Assembly (NCBI RefSeq): GCF_017815515.1 | Contig: NZ_CP072611.1 | Span: forward strand, 1,860,001 to 1,924,000 | Reading direction: 5' to 3' | Length of the DNA: 64,000 nucleotides | Origin: Aureimonas populi | Lineage (GTDB): Bacteria; Pseudomonadota; Alphaproteobacteria; Rhizobiales; Rhizobiaceae | Shown: piece after piece, positions 25,341 through 34,467 of the stretch | Layout of the letters: each line of letters begins with the position of its first letter | Numbering within the stretch: position 1 is the first letter of the stretch | Program-made: the position numbers and the translations under genes | The notes under the pieces: model-generated | The model's input: only the letters and a program-made list of their open reading frames with translations | Database searches by the model: none | Told to the model about the DNA's origin: nothing

Positions 25341-25442
25341 TTCGATCCTTCATTTTATCGTCATCCGGTTTATCGGTTTGCTGCTCGGAAAGCGGGTGGC
25401 TATGGCCCTTGCCGCGCGAGAGCGTCCTCGTTAGGACGCGGC

Positions 25443-26075
25443 ATGGTTCGTTTTGCGGTTCTCCTGGCAGGTCCCGTCGCGCCGACGCCGGCCTTGCGGC
25501 ACGCCCTCAACGGGCGGCGGGTGATCGCGGCTGATGGCGGCATCAGGCATGCCGAGCCGCTGGGGCTGAAGCCGGAGCTCTGGATCGGGGACTTCGATTC
25601 GTCTCCCGGCGGTGTCTCGGCGACCTTCTCCGGCTTCGAGCGCGAAGTGTTGCCCAGGGAGAAGGACCGGACGGACGGAGAGGCGGCCGTGGAGGCGGCC
25701 TTGGCGCGGGGTGCGCGCGATCTGCTTCTGGTCGGCGCCTTGCGGGGCCCTCGCAGCGACCATGCCTTTTCCAATCTCGTGCTCGCCCTGCGCTACCGGG
25801 CGGCGGGCCTATCCATCGAGCTTTTCGATGGATGCGAGCGCGCCCTTCCTCTCGGCCCGGCGCCATGCCGCATCGCCTGCGAGGCGGGTACGCCCTTCTC
25901 GATCCTGCGCTTTTCCGACGTCGCCGGGCTGACGGTGCGCGGCGCGAAATGGCCGCTGGAGGGGGCCGACCTCCCCTTCCATTCCATCCTCACCCAGTCG
26001 AACGAGGCCCTCGGCCCGCTGGAGGTCAGCGTCGAGACGGGGGAGGCGATGCTGCTCGTGCAGGCGCGGCCATAA
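25443..26075 (+). CDS. thiN: Thiamine diphosphokinase
   Basis: Transfers pyrophosphate from ATP to thiamine to give thiamine diphosphate. The 210-residue product has VIAADGGIRHAEPLGLKPELWIGDFDS, the ADGG and GDFDS signature of the catalytic domain. It then has PREKDRTDGEAAVEAAL, with the conserved K-D-x-T-D, and VGALRGPRSDHAFSNL. The C-terminal beta domain, which binds thiamine, ends at residue 210. The start follows the ATG at 25443. It is the first gene after tRNA-Val and stands alone. Confidence 0.9.
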   Translation: MVRFAVLLAGPVAPTPALRHALNGRRVIAADGGIRHAEPLGLKPELWIGDFDSSPGGVSATFSGFEREVLPREKDRTDGEAAVEAALARGARDLLLVGALRGPRSDHAFSNLVLALRYRAAGLSIELFDGCERALPLGPAPCRIACEAGTPFSILRFSDVAGLTVRGAKWPLEGADLPFHSILTQSNEALGPLEVSVETGEAMLLVQARP

Positions 26076-26168
26076 GCCTTTCACGTGCGCCTCGGCGTGC
26101 CCGCCATGGGCACGCAGGGTTCCTGCTCGATCGGCCCGATACCCTGCCGCCCGGCCCGCCCGGACGGT

Positions 26169-27665
26169 TCAGCGCATCACCGGCATGGAAAACTCGGCGC
26201 CGGCCTTGATGCCTGAGGGCCAGCGGCTGGTGACGGTCTTGGTGCGGGTCCAGAACTTGATCGAGTCCGGCCCGTGCTGATTGAGGTCGCCGAAGGACGA
26301 GCGCTTCCAGCCGCCGAAGGAGTGATAGGCGAGGGGCGTGGGGATCGGCACGTTGATGCCCACCATGCCGATATTCACGCGGCTGGTGAAGTCGCGCGCG
26401 GCATCGCCGTCGCGCGTGTAGATGGCGACGCCGTTGCCGTATTCGTGGCGCATCGGCAGCGAGAGCGCCTCCTCGTAATCCTTCGCGCGCACCACGGACA
26501 GGACGGGGCCGAAAATCTCCTCGCGATAGATGTCCATCTCGGGCGTGACATGGTCGAAGAGGCAGGCGCCCACATAGAAGCCCTCCTCGTAGCCCTGCAT
26601 GGAGAAGCCACGCCCGTCGACCTTCAACTCGGCGCCTTCCGACACGCCCTTCTCGATGAGGCCGAGGATCTTCTCCTGCGCCGCCTTCGTCACCACCGGG
26701 CCGAAATCGGCGGCGCTGTCGGTATAGGGGCCGATCTTGAGCGCCTCGACCTTGGGCACCAGCCTGTCGATCAGCGCGTTCGCGGTTTCCTCACCCACGG
26801 GCACGGCCACCGAGATGGCCATGCAGCGCTCCCCCGCCGAGCCGTAGCCCGCGCCGATCAAGGCGTCGGCGGCCTGGTCGAGGTCGGCGTCGGGCATGAT
26901 GATCATGTGGTTCTTGGCCCCGCCGAAGCACTGGGCGCGCTTTCCGAACCGGGCAGCCTGCGCATAGACGTGGGCCGCGATGGGCGTGGAGCCGACGAAG
27001 GAGACGGCTGCGATGTCCGGGTGGGCGAGGATACCGTCCACGGCGTCCTTGTCGCCGTTCACCACCTGCAGGATGCCCTTGGGCAGCCCGGCCTCCATCA
27101 TCAGCTCGGCCAGGCGCATCGGCACGGAAGGATCGCGTTCGGAGGGCTTGAGGATGAAGGCGTTGCCGCAGGCGATGGCGGGCGCGAACATCCACATCGG
27201 AATCATGGCCGGGAAGTTGAAGGGCGTGATGCCCGCGCCGATTCCCAGCGGCTGGCGCAGCGAATACATGTCGATGCCCGGCCCGGCGCCCTCCGTGAAC
27301 TCCGCCTTCTGGAGATGGGGAATGCCGATGACGAACTCGCAGACCTCCAGCCCGCGCACGATGTCGCCCTTCGAATCCTCCACCGTCTTGCCATGCTCGG
27401 CCGAAAGCATCTCGGCCAGCGCCTGCATGTTCTCGTTGAGCAGCGCGACGAAGCGCATGAAGACGCGGGCGCGGCGCTGCGGGTTGGTGGCCGCCCAGGC
27501 CGGCTGCGCCGCCTTCGCCGCGTCGACCGCGCGCTGAAGCTCGTCGGCCGAGGCCAGCGCCACCGTGGCGCTGGCCTGCCCGGTCGCGGGGTTGAACACC
27601 TGCGCGCTGCGCCCCGACGTTCCGGCGACCCGCACGCCGTCGATGAAGTGGCCGATCTCGTCCAT
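26169..27665 (-). CDS. mmsA: CoA-acylating methylmalonate-semialdehyde dehydrogenase
   Basis: Converts methylmalonate or malonate semialdehyde to propionyl- or acetyl-CoA in valine and inositol breakdown. The 498-residue ALDH-fold protein has PLGIGAGITPFNFPAMIPMW and AVSFVGSTPIAAHVY. The catalytic Cys is in GSAGERCMAISVAVPVG, the variant typical of MmsA and not of general aldehyde dehydrogenases. A LysR gene is read divergently from a 125-bp gap, which suggests local control. Confidence 0.95.
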   Translation of the reverse strand: MDEIGHFIDGVRVAGTSGRSAQVFNPATGQASATVALASADELQRAVDAAKAAQPAWAATNPQRRARVFMRFVALLNENMQALAEMLSAEHGKTVEDSKGDIVRGLEVCEFVIGIPHLQKAEFTEGAGPGIDMYSLRQPLGIGAGITPFNFPAMIPMWMFAPAIACGNAFILKPSERDPSVPMRLAELMMEAGLPKGILQVVNGDKDAVDGILAHPDIAAVSFVGSTPIAAHVYAQAARFGKRAQCFGGAKNHMIIMPDADLDQAADALIGAGYGSAGERCMAISVAVPVGEETANALIDRLVPKVEALKIGPYTDSAADFGPVVTKAAQEKILGLIEKGVSEGAELKVDGRGFSMQGYEEGFYVGACLFDHVTPEMDIYREEIFGPVLSVVRAKDYEEALSLPMRHEYGNGVAIYTRDGDAARDFTSRVNIGMVGINVPIPTPLAYHSFGGWKRSSFGDLNQHGPDSIKFWTRTKTVTSRWPSGIKAGAEFSMPVMR

Positions 27666-27755
27666 GCTCTCTCTCCCGATCCGCTGTCCTGCCGCAGATG
27701 AACGCTCGCGCGCCGCCTCGGCAAGCCCCTTCGCGCGGGCAATCGTTGTGCGTAG

Positions 27756-27773
27756 ATTGTAGCCTAAGGCAAT
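27756..27773. promoter_or_regulatory. Possible LysR-type operator between mmsA and its divergent regulator
   Basis: The 18-bp dyad ATTGTAGCCTAAGGCAAT has ATTG and CAAT arms. It lies 18 bp before the LysR gene start. LysR proteins usually bind such imperfect dyads in the shared promoter region; the assignment is inferred from position. Confidence 0.35.
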
Positions 27774-27790
27774 GTTGAAGCAGCAGGCGC

Positions 27791-28672
27791 ATGAACTGGG
27801 ACGATGCCCGCATATTCCTGGCGGTCGCGCGCGAGGGGCAGCTTCTCTCGGCTGCGCGGCGGCTGGGGCTGAACCATGCCACGGTCGGGCGCCGCCTTTC
27901 CGCGCTGGAGGAGGCGCTGGGGGCGCGGCTTTTCGAGCGGCGGCCCAATGGCTGCTTCATCACGGCCGAGGGCGAGACGTTCCTGGCCAGCGCCGAGCGC
28001 ATCGAGGAGGAGTGGCTGGCCGCGCGGGCGCGGCTGGCCACGCCCGGCGGCGCGGTGACGGGCACGGTGCGGATCGGCGCGCCGGACGGGTTCGGAACAG
28101 CCTTCCTGGCGCCGCGCCTCGGCCCGCTTCTGGCGCGGCACCCCCATCTGGGCGTGGAGCTGGTGCCGGTGCCGCGCGCCTTCTCCCTCTCGCGCCGCGA
28201 GGCCGACATCGCCATTACGCTGGAGCGGCCCGAGCACGGCCGTCTCGTCTCGCGCAAGCTGGTGGACTACTCGCTCGGCCTCTATGCGGCCACGTCCTAT
28301 CTCGATCGGCGCGGGCGCCCCCATACGCTGGAGGAACTGGCCGGACACGATCTCGTGGGGCCGGTGGACGACCTTCTCCACACTCCGCATCTGGCCTATG
28401 CGGCGGACCTCAAGCTCGAATGGCGAGCGCGTTTTGCCGTCTCGTCGGCCCTCGGGCAAACGGAGGCGACGGCGGCCGGCTTCGGGATCGGCATTCTCCA
28501 TCGCTTCCTGGCCGCGCCGCTCGCCGGGGTGGAGAGCGTGCTGCCCCAGGCGGAGGTGCGGCGAAGCTACTGGCTGGCGCTGCACGAAAGCGCGCGCGAC
28601 GTGCCGCGCATCGCCGCCGTCGCCGGCTTCATCGCCGAACTCGTCCGGGCCGAGCGCGCGATCTTCGGCTGA
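27791..28672 (+). CDS. LysR family transcriptional regulator
   Basis: A 293-residue regulator. The N-terminal winged helix-turn-helix spans about residues 1-60 (MNWDDARIFLAVAREGQLLS, then RRLGLNHATVGRRLSALEEAL). The substrate-binding domain starts near residue 90 (VRIGAPDGFGTAFLAPRLGP). The opening WDDARIF and the H-A-T-V-G-R-R helix are typical of a subfamily often found next to mmsA in alphaproteobacteria. It is read divergently from mmsA and probably controls it in response to a pathway intermediate. Confidence 0.92.
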   Translation: MNWDDARIFLAVAREGQLLSAARRLGLNHATVGRRLSALEEALGARLFERRPNGCFITAEGETFLASAERIEEEWLAARARLATPGGAVTGTVRIGAPDGFGTAFLAPRLGPLLARHPHLGVELVPVPRAFSLSRREADIAITLERPEHGRLVSRKLVDYSLGLYAATSYLDRRGRPHTLEELAGHDLVGPVDDLLHTPHLAYAADLKLEWRARFAVSSALGQTEATAAGFGIGILHRFLAAPLAGVESVLPQAEVRRSYWLALHESARDVPRIAAVAGFIAELVRAERAIFG

Positions 28673-28675
28673 CGC

Positions 28676-29050
28676 TCAGCTCGCCGGAACGAGCTCGCCA
28701 AGGCTGCGCACCAGGTCGGAAATGTCGCACGGCTTGTTGCAGACCAGCGTGTGGGGGTAGCGTGTCTTGAGGTTCTCGCGCACGCCATGGCCCGTGTGGA
28801 ACAGGAAAGGGATGCCGCGCTCCTCCAGCCGGTCGGCGACGGGAAAGGAGGTCTTGCCGTGCAGGTCGAGGTCGAGGATGGCCGCATGGCAGCTCACCGT
28901 CTGCGCCAGCTTCTCCGCTTCCTCCAGGCGACCCGCGCAGACGACCTGCGCGCCCGCCTCGACCAGCTCGGCCTCGATGTCCATGGCGATCATGAACTCA
29001 TCCTCGACCAGAAGAATCTGGCGGCCGGCGAGGCTGGGCTTTGAGGTCAT
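28676..29050 (-). CDS. Single-domain response regulator receiver
   Basis: A 124-residue receiver without an output domain. The acidic pocket is in ILLVEDEFMIAMDIEAEL, the likely phosphoacceptor Asp60 in HAAILDLDLHG, the Thr in PFLFHTGHG, and the Lys in TLVCNKPCDISDLV. The style (VEDEFMIAMDIEAELVEAGAQV) is that of rhizobial receivers paired with HWE-family kinases. No kinase gene is adjacent. The start at 29050 was chosen over an upstream in-frame ATG at 29119 because it gives the normal receiver length. Its stop lies 3 bp from the end of the convergent LysR gene. Confidence 0.85.
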   Translation of the reverse strand: MTSKPSLAGRQILLVEDEFMIAMDIEAELVEAGAQVVCAGRLEEAEKLAQTVSCHAAILDLDLHGKTSFPVADRLEERGIPFLFHTGHGVRENLKTRYPHTLVCNKPCDISDLVRSLGELVPAS

Positions 29051-29454
29051 GGGTGTCGTTCCGGAATAAGCGTTACGCGGCAGATAACGTGAATGACAGG
29101 CTAAAGGTTCAACGTTCAATCAGAATTTTTCGCCCCTCGGCGCGGGGGCCGTTGAAGCATCATGGGGTGGAAAGCCTTCCAATTCCTTCGCCCCCAAAAC
29201 TGCACCTTGGCGGCATGGCGGAAATAAAAGGCGTTCACTTTACCTACGGTTGCATCCGCGCCGCGCGCGGCGGGCGCTATTCCACATGCAGCATTCTTGC
29301 AGGCGACGCCAGCATCATGGCGCCGCGGCGCGCTTTGCGACAATAAGGCGTTAGTCTTCGACGCTGCGTTACTCCATTTTCTGCAATCGGCGCTTGCAGC
29401 CGCCGAAAGGAACGCATAATGACGACTTTGTATTTTTGACTGGAGTTGAACGCC
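29051..29454. other. Intergenic region (about 400 bp) with no gene found
   Basis: This gap separates two divergent regulator genes. I see no credible coding frame, tRNA or strong terminator. The right end holds a CATAAT that could be a -10 of the XRE gene, and a six-codon frame (MTTLYF) just before the XRE gene, which has no ribosome site. Its AT content is higher than that of neighbouring coding DNA. Confidence 0.5.
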
Positions 29455-29823
29455 GTGAAACCGCATCGCGACCCTATCGATGTCCATGTGGGAAGCCGCC
29501 TGCGCTTGCTGCGAACGGCTCGTCGTCTTTCGCTGGAAGAGCTGGGGCGCCGCATCGGCGTGACCTATCAGCAGATCCAGAAATACGAGACGGGCGCCAA
29601 CCGCGTCAGCGCCTCCACGCTCTACCGGATCGCGCAGACGCTGGAGGTCTCGATCTCCTACTTCTTCGACGGGCTGGGCGACGAGACCCTCGACGGAGCG
29701 GGCGCGCTGTCGGACCGGGCGACGCTCCAATCCTCCATCGCCATCTCGCGCATTCGTGATTCGCAGGTGCGCGATCGCCTGCGCGCCCTCATCGACGTGC
29801 TGGACACGACGCCGCAGCGCTGA
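29455..29823 (+). CDS. XRE family transcriptional regulator (PraR-like)
   Basis: A 122-residue helix-turn-helix protein. The N-terminal segment DVHVGSRLRLLRTARRLSLE and the HTH core LGRRIGVTYQQIQKYETGAN match a rhizobial subfamily that includes PraR, a regulator of quorum sensing and surface attachment. The C-terminal part is short and acidic, then helical (SIAISRIRDSQVRDRLRAL). A GTG start at 29455 is preferred: a GGAG lies 9 nt upstream, while the TTG at 29446 is too close to it. The target genes are not known. Confidence 0.85.
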   Translation: MKPHRDPIDVHVGSRLRLLRTARRLSLEELGRRIGVTYQQIQKYETGANRVSASTLYRIAQTLEVSISYFFDGLGDETLDGAGALSDRATLQSSIAISRIRDSQVRDRLRALIDVLDTTPQR

Positions 29824-29845
29824 TGCGCGGCGGCGCCGGGAGCGC

Positions 29846-31015
29846 TCAGTTGCGGCCGAGCGCCGCCTGGGCGAGCCGGATCCAGTAGGAGACGCCGTAG
29901 GCGAGCGCGCGGTCGTCGAAATCGTAGCGCGCATTGTGCAGGGGCGCCGAATCGCCGTTGCCCATGAAGATGAAGGCGCCCGGCTTCTCCTCCAGCATGT
30001 AGGAAAAGTCCTCCCCGGCCATCAGCGGCGCGACGCCCGTGTCCACCGCCGCCTCGCCCACCAGCTCGCCCGCGATCCGGGCGCAGAACTGCGCCTCCTG
30101 CGGCGCGTTCATCGTCACCGGATAGTTGCGGTCGTAGGCGATGTCCGCCTCCATCCCGTGCGCGCCGGCGATGCCCGCCACGATCTCGCGCATACGCGTT
30201 TCGGTCAGGTCGCGCACCGCGCGCGAAAGCGTGCGCACGGTTCCCGAGATCACCGCTTCGTCCGGGATGACGTTGTGGATGAAGCCCGCATGGAACTGCG
30301 TCACCGACAGGACACTCGATTCCAGCGGGTCGACATTGCGCGAGACGACCTGCTGGAGGGCCTGGACCAGCGCCGCGCCGGCCAGGACGGGGTCGAGGCT
30401 GCGATGCGGGATCGCTGCGTGGCCGCCACGGCCGCGCAGGGTGATGACGAACTCGTCCGTCGCCGCCATCATCGCGCCGGGCCGGATGGCGAAGCTGCCG
30501 ATGGCCATGCCGGGAATGTTGTGCAGGCCGAAGACGCGCTCCACGGGGAAGCGCTCGAACAGCCCGTCCTCGATCATCGCCCGCGCGCCCGCGCCCCCTT
30601 CCTCCGCCGGCTGGAAGATGAAGGCCACGCTCCCGTCGAAATCGCGCGTGCGGGCCAGCTCGCGCGCCGCGCCCAGCAGCATGGCGGTGTGTCCGTCATG
30701 GCCGCAGGCATGCATCACGCCCTTGTGCGTGGAGGCGTAGGGCGCGCCCGTTTCCTCCACGATGGGCAGGGCGTCCATGTCGGCGCGCAGGCCCACCATG
30801 CGCCCGCCGGGGCCGGAGCGTCCGTGCACCACGCCCACCACGCCGGTCCGCCCGATGCCGGTGGCCACCTCGTCGCAGCCGAAGCCCGACAGCTTCTCCG
30901 CCACGAAGGCGGCCGTCTCGTGCAGGTCGTAGAGCAGTTCGGGATGGGCGTGGAGATGGTGCCTCCATTGCGTGATCCCGGTTTCGTCGATGAGGGGGCG
31001 TTCGTCGAGCAGCAT
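29846..31015 (-). CDS. M20 family amidohydrolase
   Basis: A 389-residue metallohydrolase of the M20/M28 type, the group that includes hippurate hydrolase and N-acyl-diaminopimelate deacetylase. It has WRHHLHAHPELLYDLHETAA, GLRADMDALPIVEETG with metal ligands, MHACGHDGHTAMLLGAA and FIFQPAEEGGAGARAMIEDG. The dimerisation domain lies between about residues 180 and 290. The start at 31015 fits the usual N terminus, although the frame stays open further up. The physiological substrate cannot be named. Confidence 0.9.
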   Translation of the reverse strand: MLLDERPLIDETGITQWRHHLHAHPELLYDLHETAAFVAEKLSGFGCDEVATGIGRTGVVGVVHGRSGPGGRMVGLRADMDALPIVEETGAPYASTHKGVMHACGHDGHTAMLLGAARELARTRDFDGSVAFIFQPAEEGGAGARAMIEDGLFERFPVERVFGLHNIPGMAIGSFAIRPGAMMAATDEFVITLRGRGGHAAIPHRSLDPVLAGAALVQALQQVVSRNVDPLESSVLSVTQFHAGFIHNVIPDEAVISGTVRTLSRAVRDLTETRMREIVAGIAGAHGMEADIAYDRNYPVTMNAPQEAQFCARIAGELVGEAAVDTGVAPLMAGEDFSYMLEEKPGAFIFMGNGDSAPLHNARYDFDDRALAYGVSYWIRLAQAALGRN

Positions 31016-31252
31016 GGCATTCCTGCTGGAAGGATGGTGGTTCCGGACGGGAGCGGGCTGGAGGCCCTTATGAACTATCCATGGTTCACAACAGCCTCTA
31101 TGCTTGCGCGGCGTCCTCGAAAGACTCAAGGGGCCTATCCTGCCACGAGAGCGCCACAGGGGCGAGATAGCCGCGGGCGGTTTCAGGGCATTGCGCCCGG
31201 CGGCCCGGCGCATGTCGAAGCGTCCTTTTCTCGAAGGAAGACGATATCTGTC

Positions 31253-32431
31253 ATGATCGCATCGCGTTCGTCCGCCGTTCGCTTCCTCGCCCTCGCGGCG
31301 ATGCTCGCCGTCAGCCCGGCGGCGCTGGCCGGGCCGACCGTGGTGATGGACGTGGAGAGCGGGCGCGTGATCGCGCAGGCCGACGCGTCCAAGCGCTGGT
31401 ATCCGGCCTCCACCACCAAGCTGATGACGGCCTATCTGGCGTTGAAGGACGTCGAGGCGCAGAAGGCGGCGCTCGACACGCCCGTCGTGATGACGCGGCG
31501 CGCCGCCAGCGAGGCGCCGAGCAAGATGGGCTATGAGCCCGGCTCCGTCATGCGCCTCGACAACGCCCTTCGCATGATCATGGTGAAGTCGGCCAACGAC
31601 GTGTCCGTGGCCATCGCGCAGGCGCTGGCCGGCGGCTCGGTGGAGGACTTCGTGGCGCGCATGAACGCGGAAGCCCGGCGGCTGGGCATGCGCGACACGC
31701 GCTTCATCAACCCCAACGGCCTGCCCGGCGAGGGCCAGTATTCGACGGCCAAGGACCTTGCCATCCTCGGTGCGGCGATCCGCCGCGAGTTTCCCGCCTT
31801 CGTGGATTACTTCTCCACCGAGGCGATCTCGACCGGAACCGAGACCATGCGCAACGGCAACGACCTTCTGGGCCAGTATGCCGGGGCGGACGGCATGAAG
31901 ACCGGCTATATCTGCGCTTCCGGCTTCAACGTCGTCGCCTCCGCCACGCGCGGGGGGCGCACGCTGATCGCCGTGGTCCTCGGCTCGGAGGGGCCGATCG
32001 CGCGGGCGCGCACCGCAGCGGAGCTGTTCGAGAAGGGCTTTTCCGCCGAGCTGCCCGCGGATGCGCCGCTGATCACGGAACTGCCCACCTCGGAAGGGCC
32101 GCCCGCCGACATCAGCCAGGAGATCTGCTCTCAGGAGGGCCGCACCGCCCGCGCCAACGAGCGCGAGGCCGAGGGCGAGCGCGAGAACGTCTTCGGCTCG
32201 CCCTACATGACGAGGCTCGAGCGCCCGCGCGTCACCGTGCCGGTGATGCTGGGCGGGGCGGCGGGCGCGCCCGGCGTGGAGCCGGGCATCGAGCAGATCG
32301 CGGCCTACGGCATTCCCACGCCCACCTGGCGGCCGCTGCGCGAGGGCGAGGCGGCCACCGTGCGCGCGCCCTCCTCGCGCGAGGCGACGCTGGGCGAGGG
32401 CGAGCCGCGGGACGCCGAAGGGGCCAACTGA
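31253..32431 (+). CDS. D-alanyl-D-alanine carboxypeptidase (class A PBP5-like)
   Basis: Trims the terminal D-Ala from peptidoglycan stem peptides. The 392-residue product has a signal peptide of about 26 residues (VRFLALAAMLAVSPAALA) and acts in the periplasm. The three active-site motifs are visible: S-T-T-K at residues 53-56, S-A-N in MIMVKSANDVSVAI, and K-T-G in DGMKTGYICASGF. The C-terminal 120 residues are a low-complexity acidic region rather than the usual PBP5 beta domain or membrane anchor. The COG0523 GTPase gene begins 2 bp after the stop, so the two may be co-transcribed. Confidence 0.92.
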   Translation: MIASRSSAVRFLALAAMLAVSPAALAGPTVVMDVESGRVIAQADASKRWYPASTTKLMTAYLALKDVEAQKAALDTPVVMTRRAASEAPSKMGYEPGSVMRLDNALRMIMVKSANDVSVAIAQALAGGSVEDFVARMNAEARRLGMRDTRFINPNGLPGEGQYSTAKDLAILGAAIRREFPAFVDYFSTEAISTGTETMRNGNDLLGQYAGADGMKTGYICASGFNVVASATRGGRTLIAVVLGSEGPIARARTAAELFEKGFSAELPADAPLITELPTSEGPPADISQEICSQEGRTARANEREAEGERENVFGSPYMTRLERPRVTVPVMLGGAAGAPGVEPGIEQIAAYGIPTPTWRPLREGEAATVRAPSSREATLGEGEPRDAEGAN

Positions 32432-32433
32432 GC

Positions 32434-33519
32434 GTGGCGCCCCCTCCCGCGCCCATCCCCGTCACCGTTCTCACGGGCTTCCTGGGGGCCGGCAAGACGA
32501 CGCTTCTCAACCGCCTCCTGCGCGATCCGGCCCTGCGCGACGCCGCCGTCATCGTCAACGAGTTCGGAGAGGTGGGGATCGATCATCTCCTCGTCGAGCG
32601 CTCGGGCGAGGGCATCATCGAATTGTCGGACGGCTGCATCTGCTGCACCGTGCGCGGCGAACTGGTCGACACGCTGGCCGATCTGGTGGACCGGATGCAG
32701 ACCGGGCGGCTTCGCGCGCTTTCGCGCGTCGTGATCGAAACCACCGGCCTTGCCGATCCCACGCCGATCCTCGCCTCGCTGATGGCCCATCCCGCGCTCA
32801 TGCGCTCCTTCTCGCTCGCCGGCGTGGTCTGCGTGGTCGATGCGCGGGCCGGCCTTCCGGCCGTGGCCGGCCGCATCGAGGCCGAGCGGCAGATCGCCTG
32901 CGCCGACCGGATCGTCCTCTCCAAGGCCGACCTCGCCGCGCCGGGCGCCGATCTCCTGGCCTTCGCGCGGCGGCTCAATCCGCGCGCGGCCCTCGTGGAA
33001 GCCGGCGCGGCGACGCCCGCCGCGCTCCTGACGGCGGGCCTCTACGACCCTGCCTCGCGCACCGCCGATGTCCGCTCCTGGCTGGACGGGGCCGCCGCCC
33101 ATATGGGCCACGCGCACCACCATCACGCCCATGGCGATACGGGCCGCGTGCGCTCCTTCTCGCTCGTGGAAGAGGCGCCGGTGAGCGAGCGGGCGGTGGA
33201 GGATTTCCTCGGCCTCCTCGCGGGCACCTTCGGAGACAGGCTGCTGCGGATGAAGGCCGTGGTGCGCACCGTGGAGCGCCCGGGCCGCCCGCTCGTCCTG
33301 CACGGGGTGCGCCGGCACATGCATCCCCCCTCCTACCTGCCGGAATGGCCGGCGGACTTCCCCCCGCAATCGCGCTTCGTGCTGATCGGCGAGGAGCTGG
33401 ACGAGGAGGCCGTGCGCGATCTCTTCTCGGCGCTCTCCGGCAGGCCGCGCGTCGGCGCGGCGGACCGCGCCGCGCTGCTGGCAAATCCGCTGGCGATCCC
33501 CGGCGCCTCCTTCGGCTAG
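32434..33519 (+). CDS. CobW/COG0523-family metal-handling GTPase
   Basis: A 361-residue G3E-family P-loop GTPase. The N terminus has the Walker A motif TGFLGAGKTTLLNRLL. Then come the metal-binding GCICCTVRGELVDTL (C-x-C-C), ETTGLADPTPIL and a guanine-specificity SKAD. A His-rich loop (HMGHAHHHHAHGD) lies near residue 220 and the CobW C-terminal domain follows. This group inserts or delivers zinc or cobalt to client enzymes. The GTG start at 32434 lies 2 bp after the carboxypeptidase stop, suggesting co-transcription; a zinc-dependent client may be in the same operon. The metal cannot be assigned from sequence. Confidence 0.9.
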   Translation: MAPPPAPIPVTVLTGFLGAGKTTLLNRLLRDPALRDAAVIVNEFGEVGIDHLLVERSGEGIIELSDGCICCTVRGELVDTLADLVDRMQTGRLRALSRVVIETTGLADPTPILASLMAHPALMRSFSLAGVVCVVDARAGLPAVAGRIEAERQIACADRIVLSKADLAAPGADLLAFARRLNPRAALVEAGAATPAALLTAGLYDPASRTADVRSWLDGAAAHMGHAHHHHAHGDTGRVRSFSLVEEAPVSERAVEDFLGLLAGTFGDRLLRMKAVVRTVERPGRPLVLHGVRRHMHPPSYLPEWPADFPPQSRFVLIGEELDEEAVRDLFSALSGRPRVGAADRAALLANPLAIPGASFG

Positions 33520-33767
33520 CTCCCCCGCCGGATCAGGAACCGGCCCGCCGCGCCGCCGCCGCGCGGCTGCTCCACCAGCTCATGGCCCTCGCTGCGGCAC
33601 AGATGGCCGATGTCGAGGGCCGCGAGCGGGTCGTCGGCCAGCACCTCCAGGAGCGTGCCGGGCGGCAGCGCGGCCAGGCGCCTTGCCGTCTTCAGCGCGG
33701 GGAGGGGGCATTTCAGGCCGCATAGATCGAGACGTTCCACCTCTTCACCATCTTTTGTGGCGGGCAC
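33516..33767 (-). CDS. TusA-family sulfurtransferase-like protein
   Basis: A small protein (83 residues from this start) with the TusA signature LDLCGLKCPLPALKTARRLA (catalytic Cys in C-P-x-P), followed by LEVLADDPLAALDIGHLC and SEGHEL. Such proteins pass sulfur in tRNA thiolation or cofactor synthesis. The start is uncertain: GTG at 33767 or GTG at 33740 are both possible and no ATG fits. Its stop overlaps the stop of the convergent GTPase gene by 3 bp. Confidence 0.8.
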   Translation of the reverse strand: MPATKDGEEVERLDLCGLKCPLPALKTARRLAALPPGTLLEVLADDPLAALDIGHLCRSEGHELVEQPRGGGAAGRFLIRRGS

Positions 33768-33821
33768 GGGCGCACTATCTCGCAGCTTGCGTCTTCCATG
33801 CCATCCTGCCCGGAACCTTTC

Positions 33822-34370
33822 ATGAGCGAATACTCCCCCGATCCCCAGACCGTTGTCGATTTCTGGCGCGAGGCCGGGCCCGAGCGCTGGTTTTCCAGCG
33901 AAAAGGCGTTCGACGAGACCATCCGCCAGCGTTTCGGCGACCTTCACGAACGCGCCCTCATGGGCGAGCTCGACCATTGGGCCGAGGAGCCGAACGGCGC
34001 GCTGGCTCTGGTGATCGTGCTCGACCAGTTCTCCCGCAACATCCATCGCGGCAGCGCGCAGATGTATGCCGGAGACGAGAAGGCGCTGCAAATCGCGCGC
34101 GCGGCGCTGGCGCGGGGCGATCATCACCGCGTCGGCGAGGACCTCAACCAGTTCTTCGCCATGCCGCACATGCATTCGGAACGTCTCGCCGACCAGGAGG
34201 AGTGCGTGGGCTGGATGGAGGAGATCGGCGAGGCCAACCTCGTCCATGCGGTGGACCACCGCGACATCGTCGCCCGCTTCGGCCGCTTCCCCCACCGCAA
34301 CCGGATTCTCGGCCGCGAGACCACGCCGGAAGAACAGGCCTTCCTCGACGAAGGCGGCTTCGCCGGCTGA
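33822..34370 (+). CDS. DUF924 family protein
   Basis: A 182-residue cytosolic protein of the DUF924 family. It has VVDFWREAGPERWFSSEKAFD at the N terminus, the family motif ALVIVLDQFSRNIHRGSAQMY and HMHSERLADQEECVGW. The ends are full, with DFPHRNRILGRETTPEEQAFL-like wording (RFPHRNRILGRETTPEEQAF) close to the C terminus. The family is all-helical with an unknown function. The start at 33822 is preferred over 33798, since family members open just before the DFW motif. Confidence 0.88.
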   Translation: MSEYSPDPQTVVDFWREAGPERWFSSEKAFDETIRQRFGDLHERALMGELDHWAEEPNGALALVIVLDQFSRNIHRGSAQMYAGDEKALQIARAALARGDHHRVGEDLNQFFAMPHMHSERLADQEECVGWMEEIGEANLVHAVDHRDIVARFGRFPHRNRILGRETTPEEQAFLDEGGFAG

Positions 34371-34467
34371 TCTTCGGGGCAGACGAAATCTTAAAGGGCG
34401 CGGGGGCAGGCTGCGCGGCGAATCTTTCCTCCCGCCCTCCCGGACCCATTCGAGCCTTTTCCTGCCC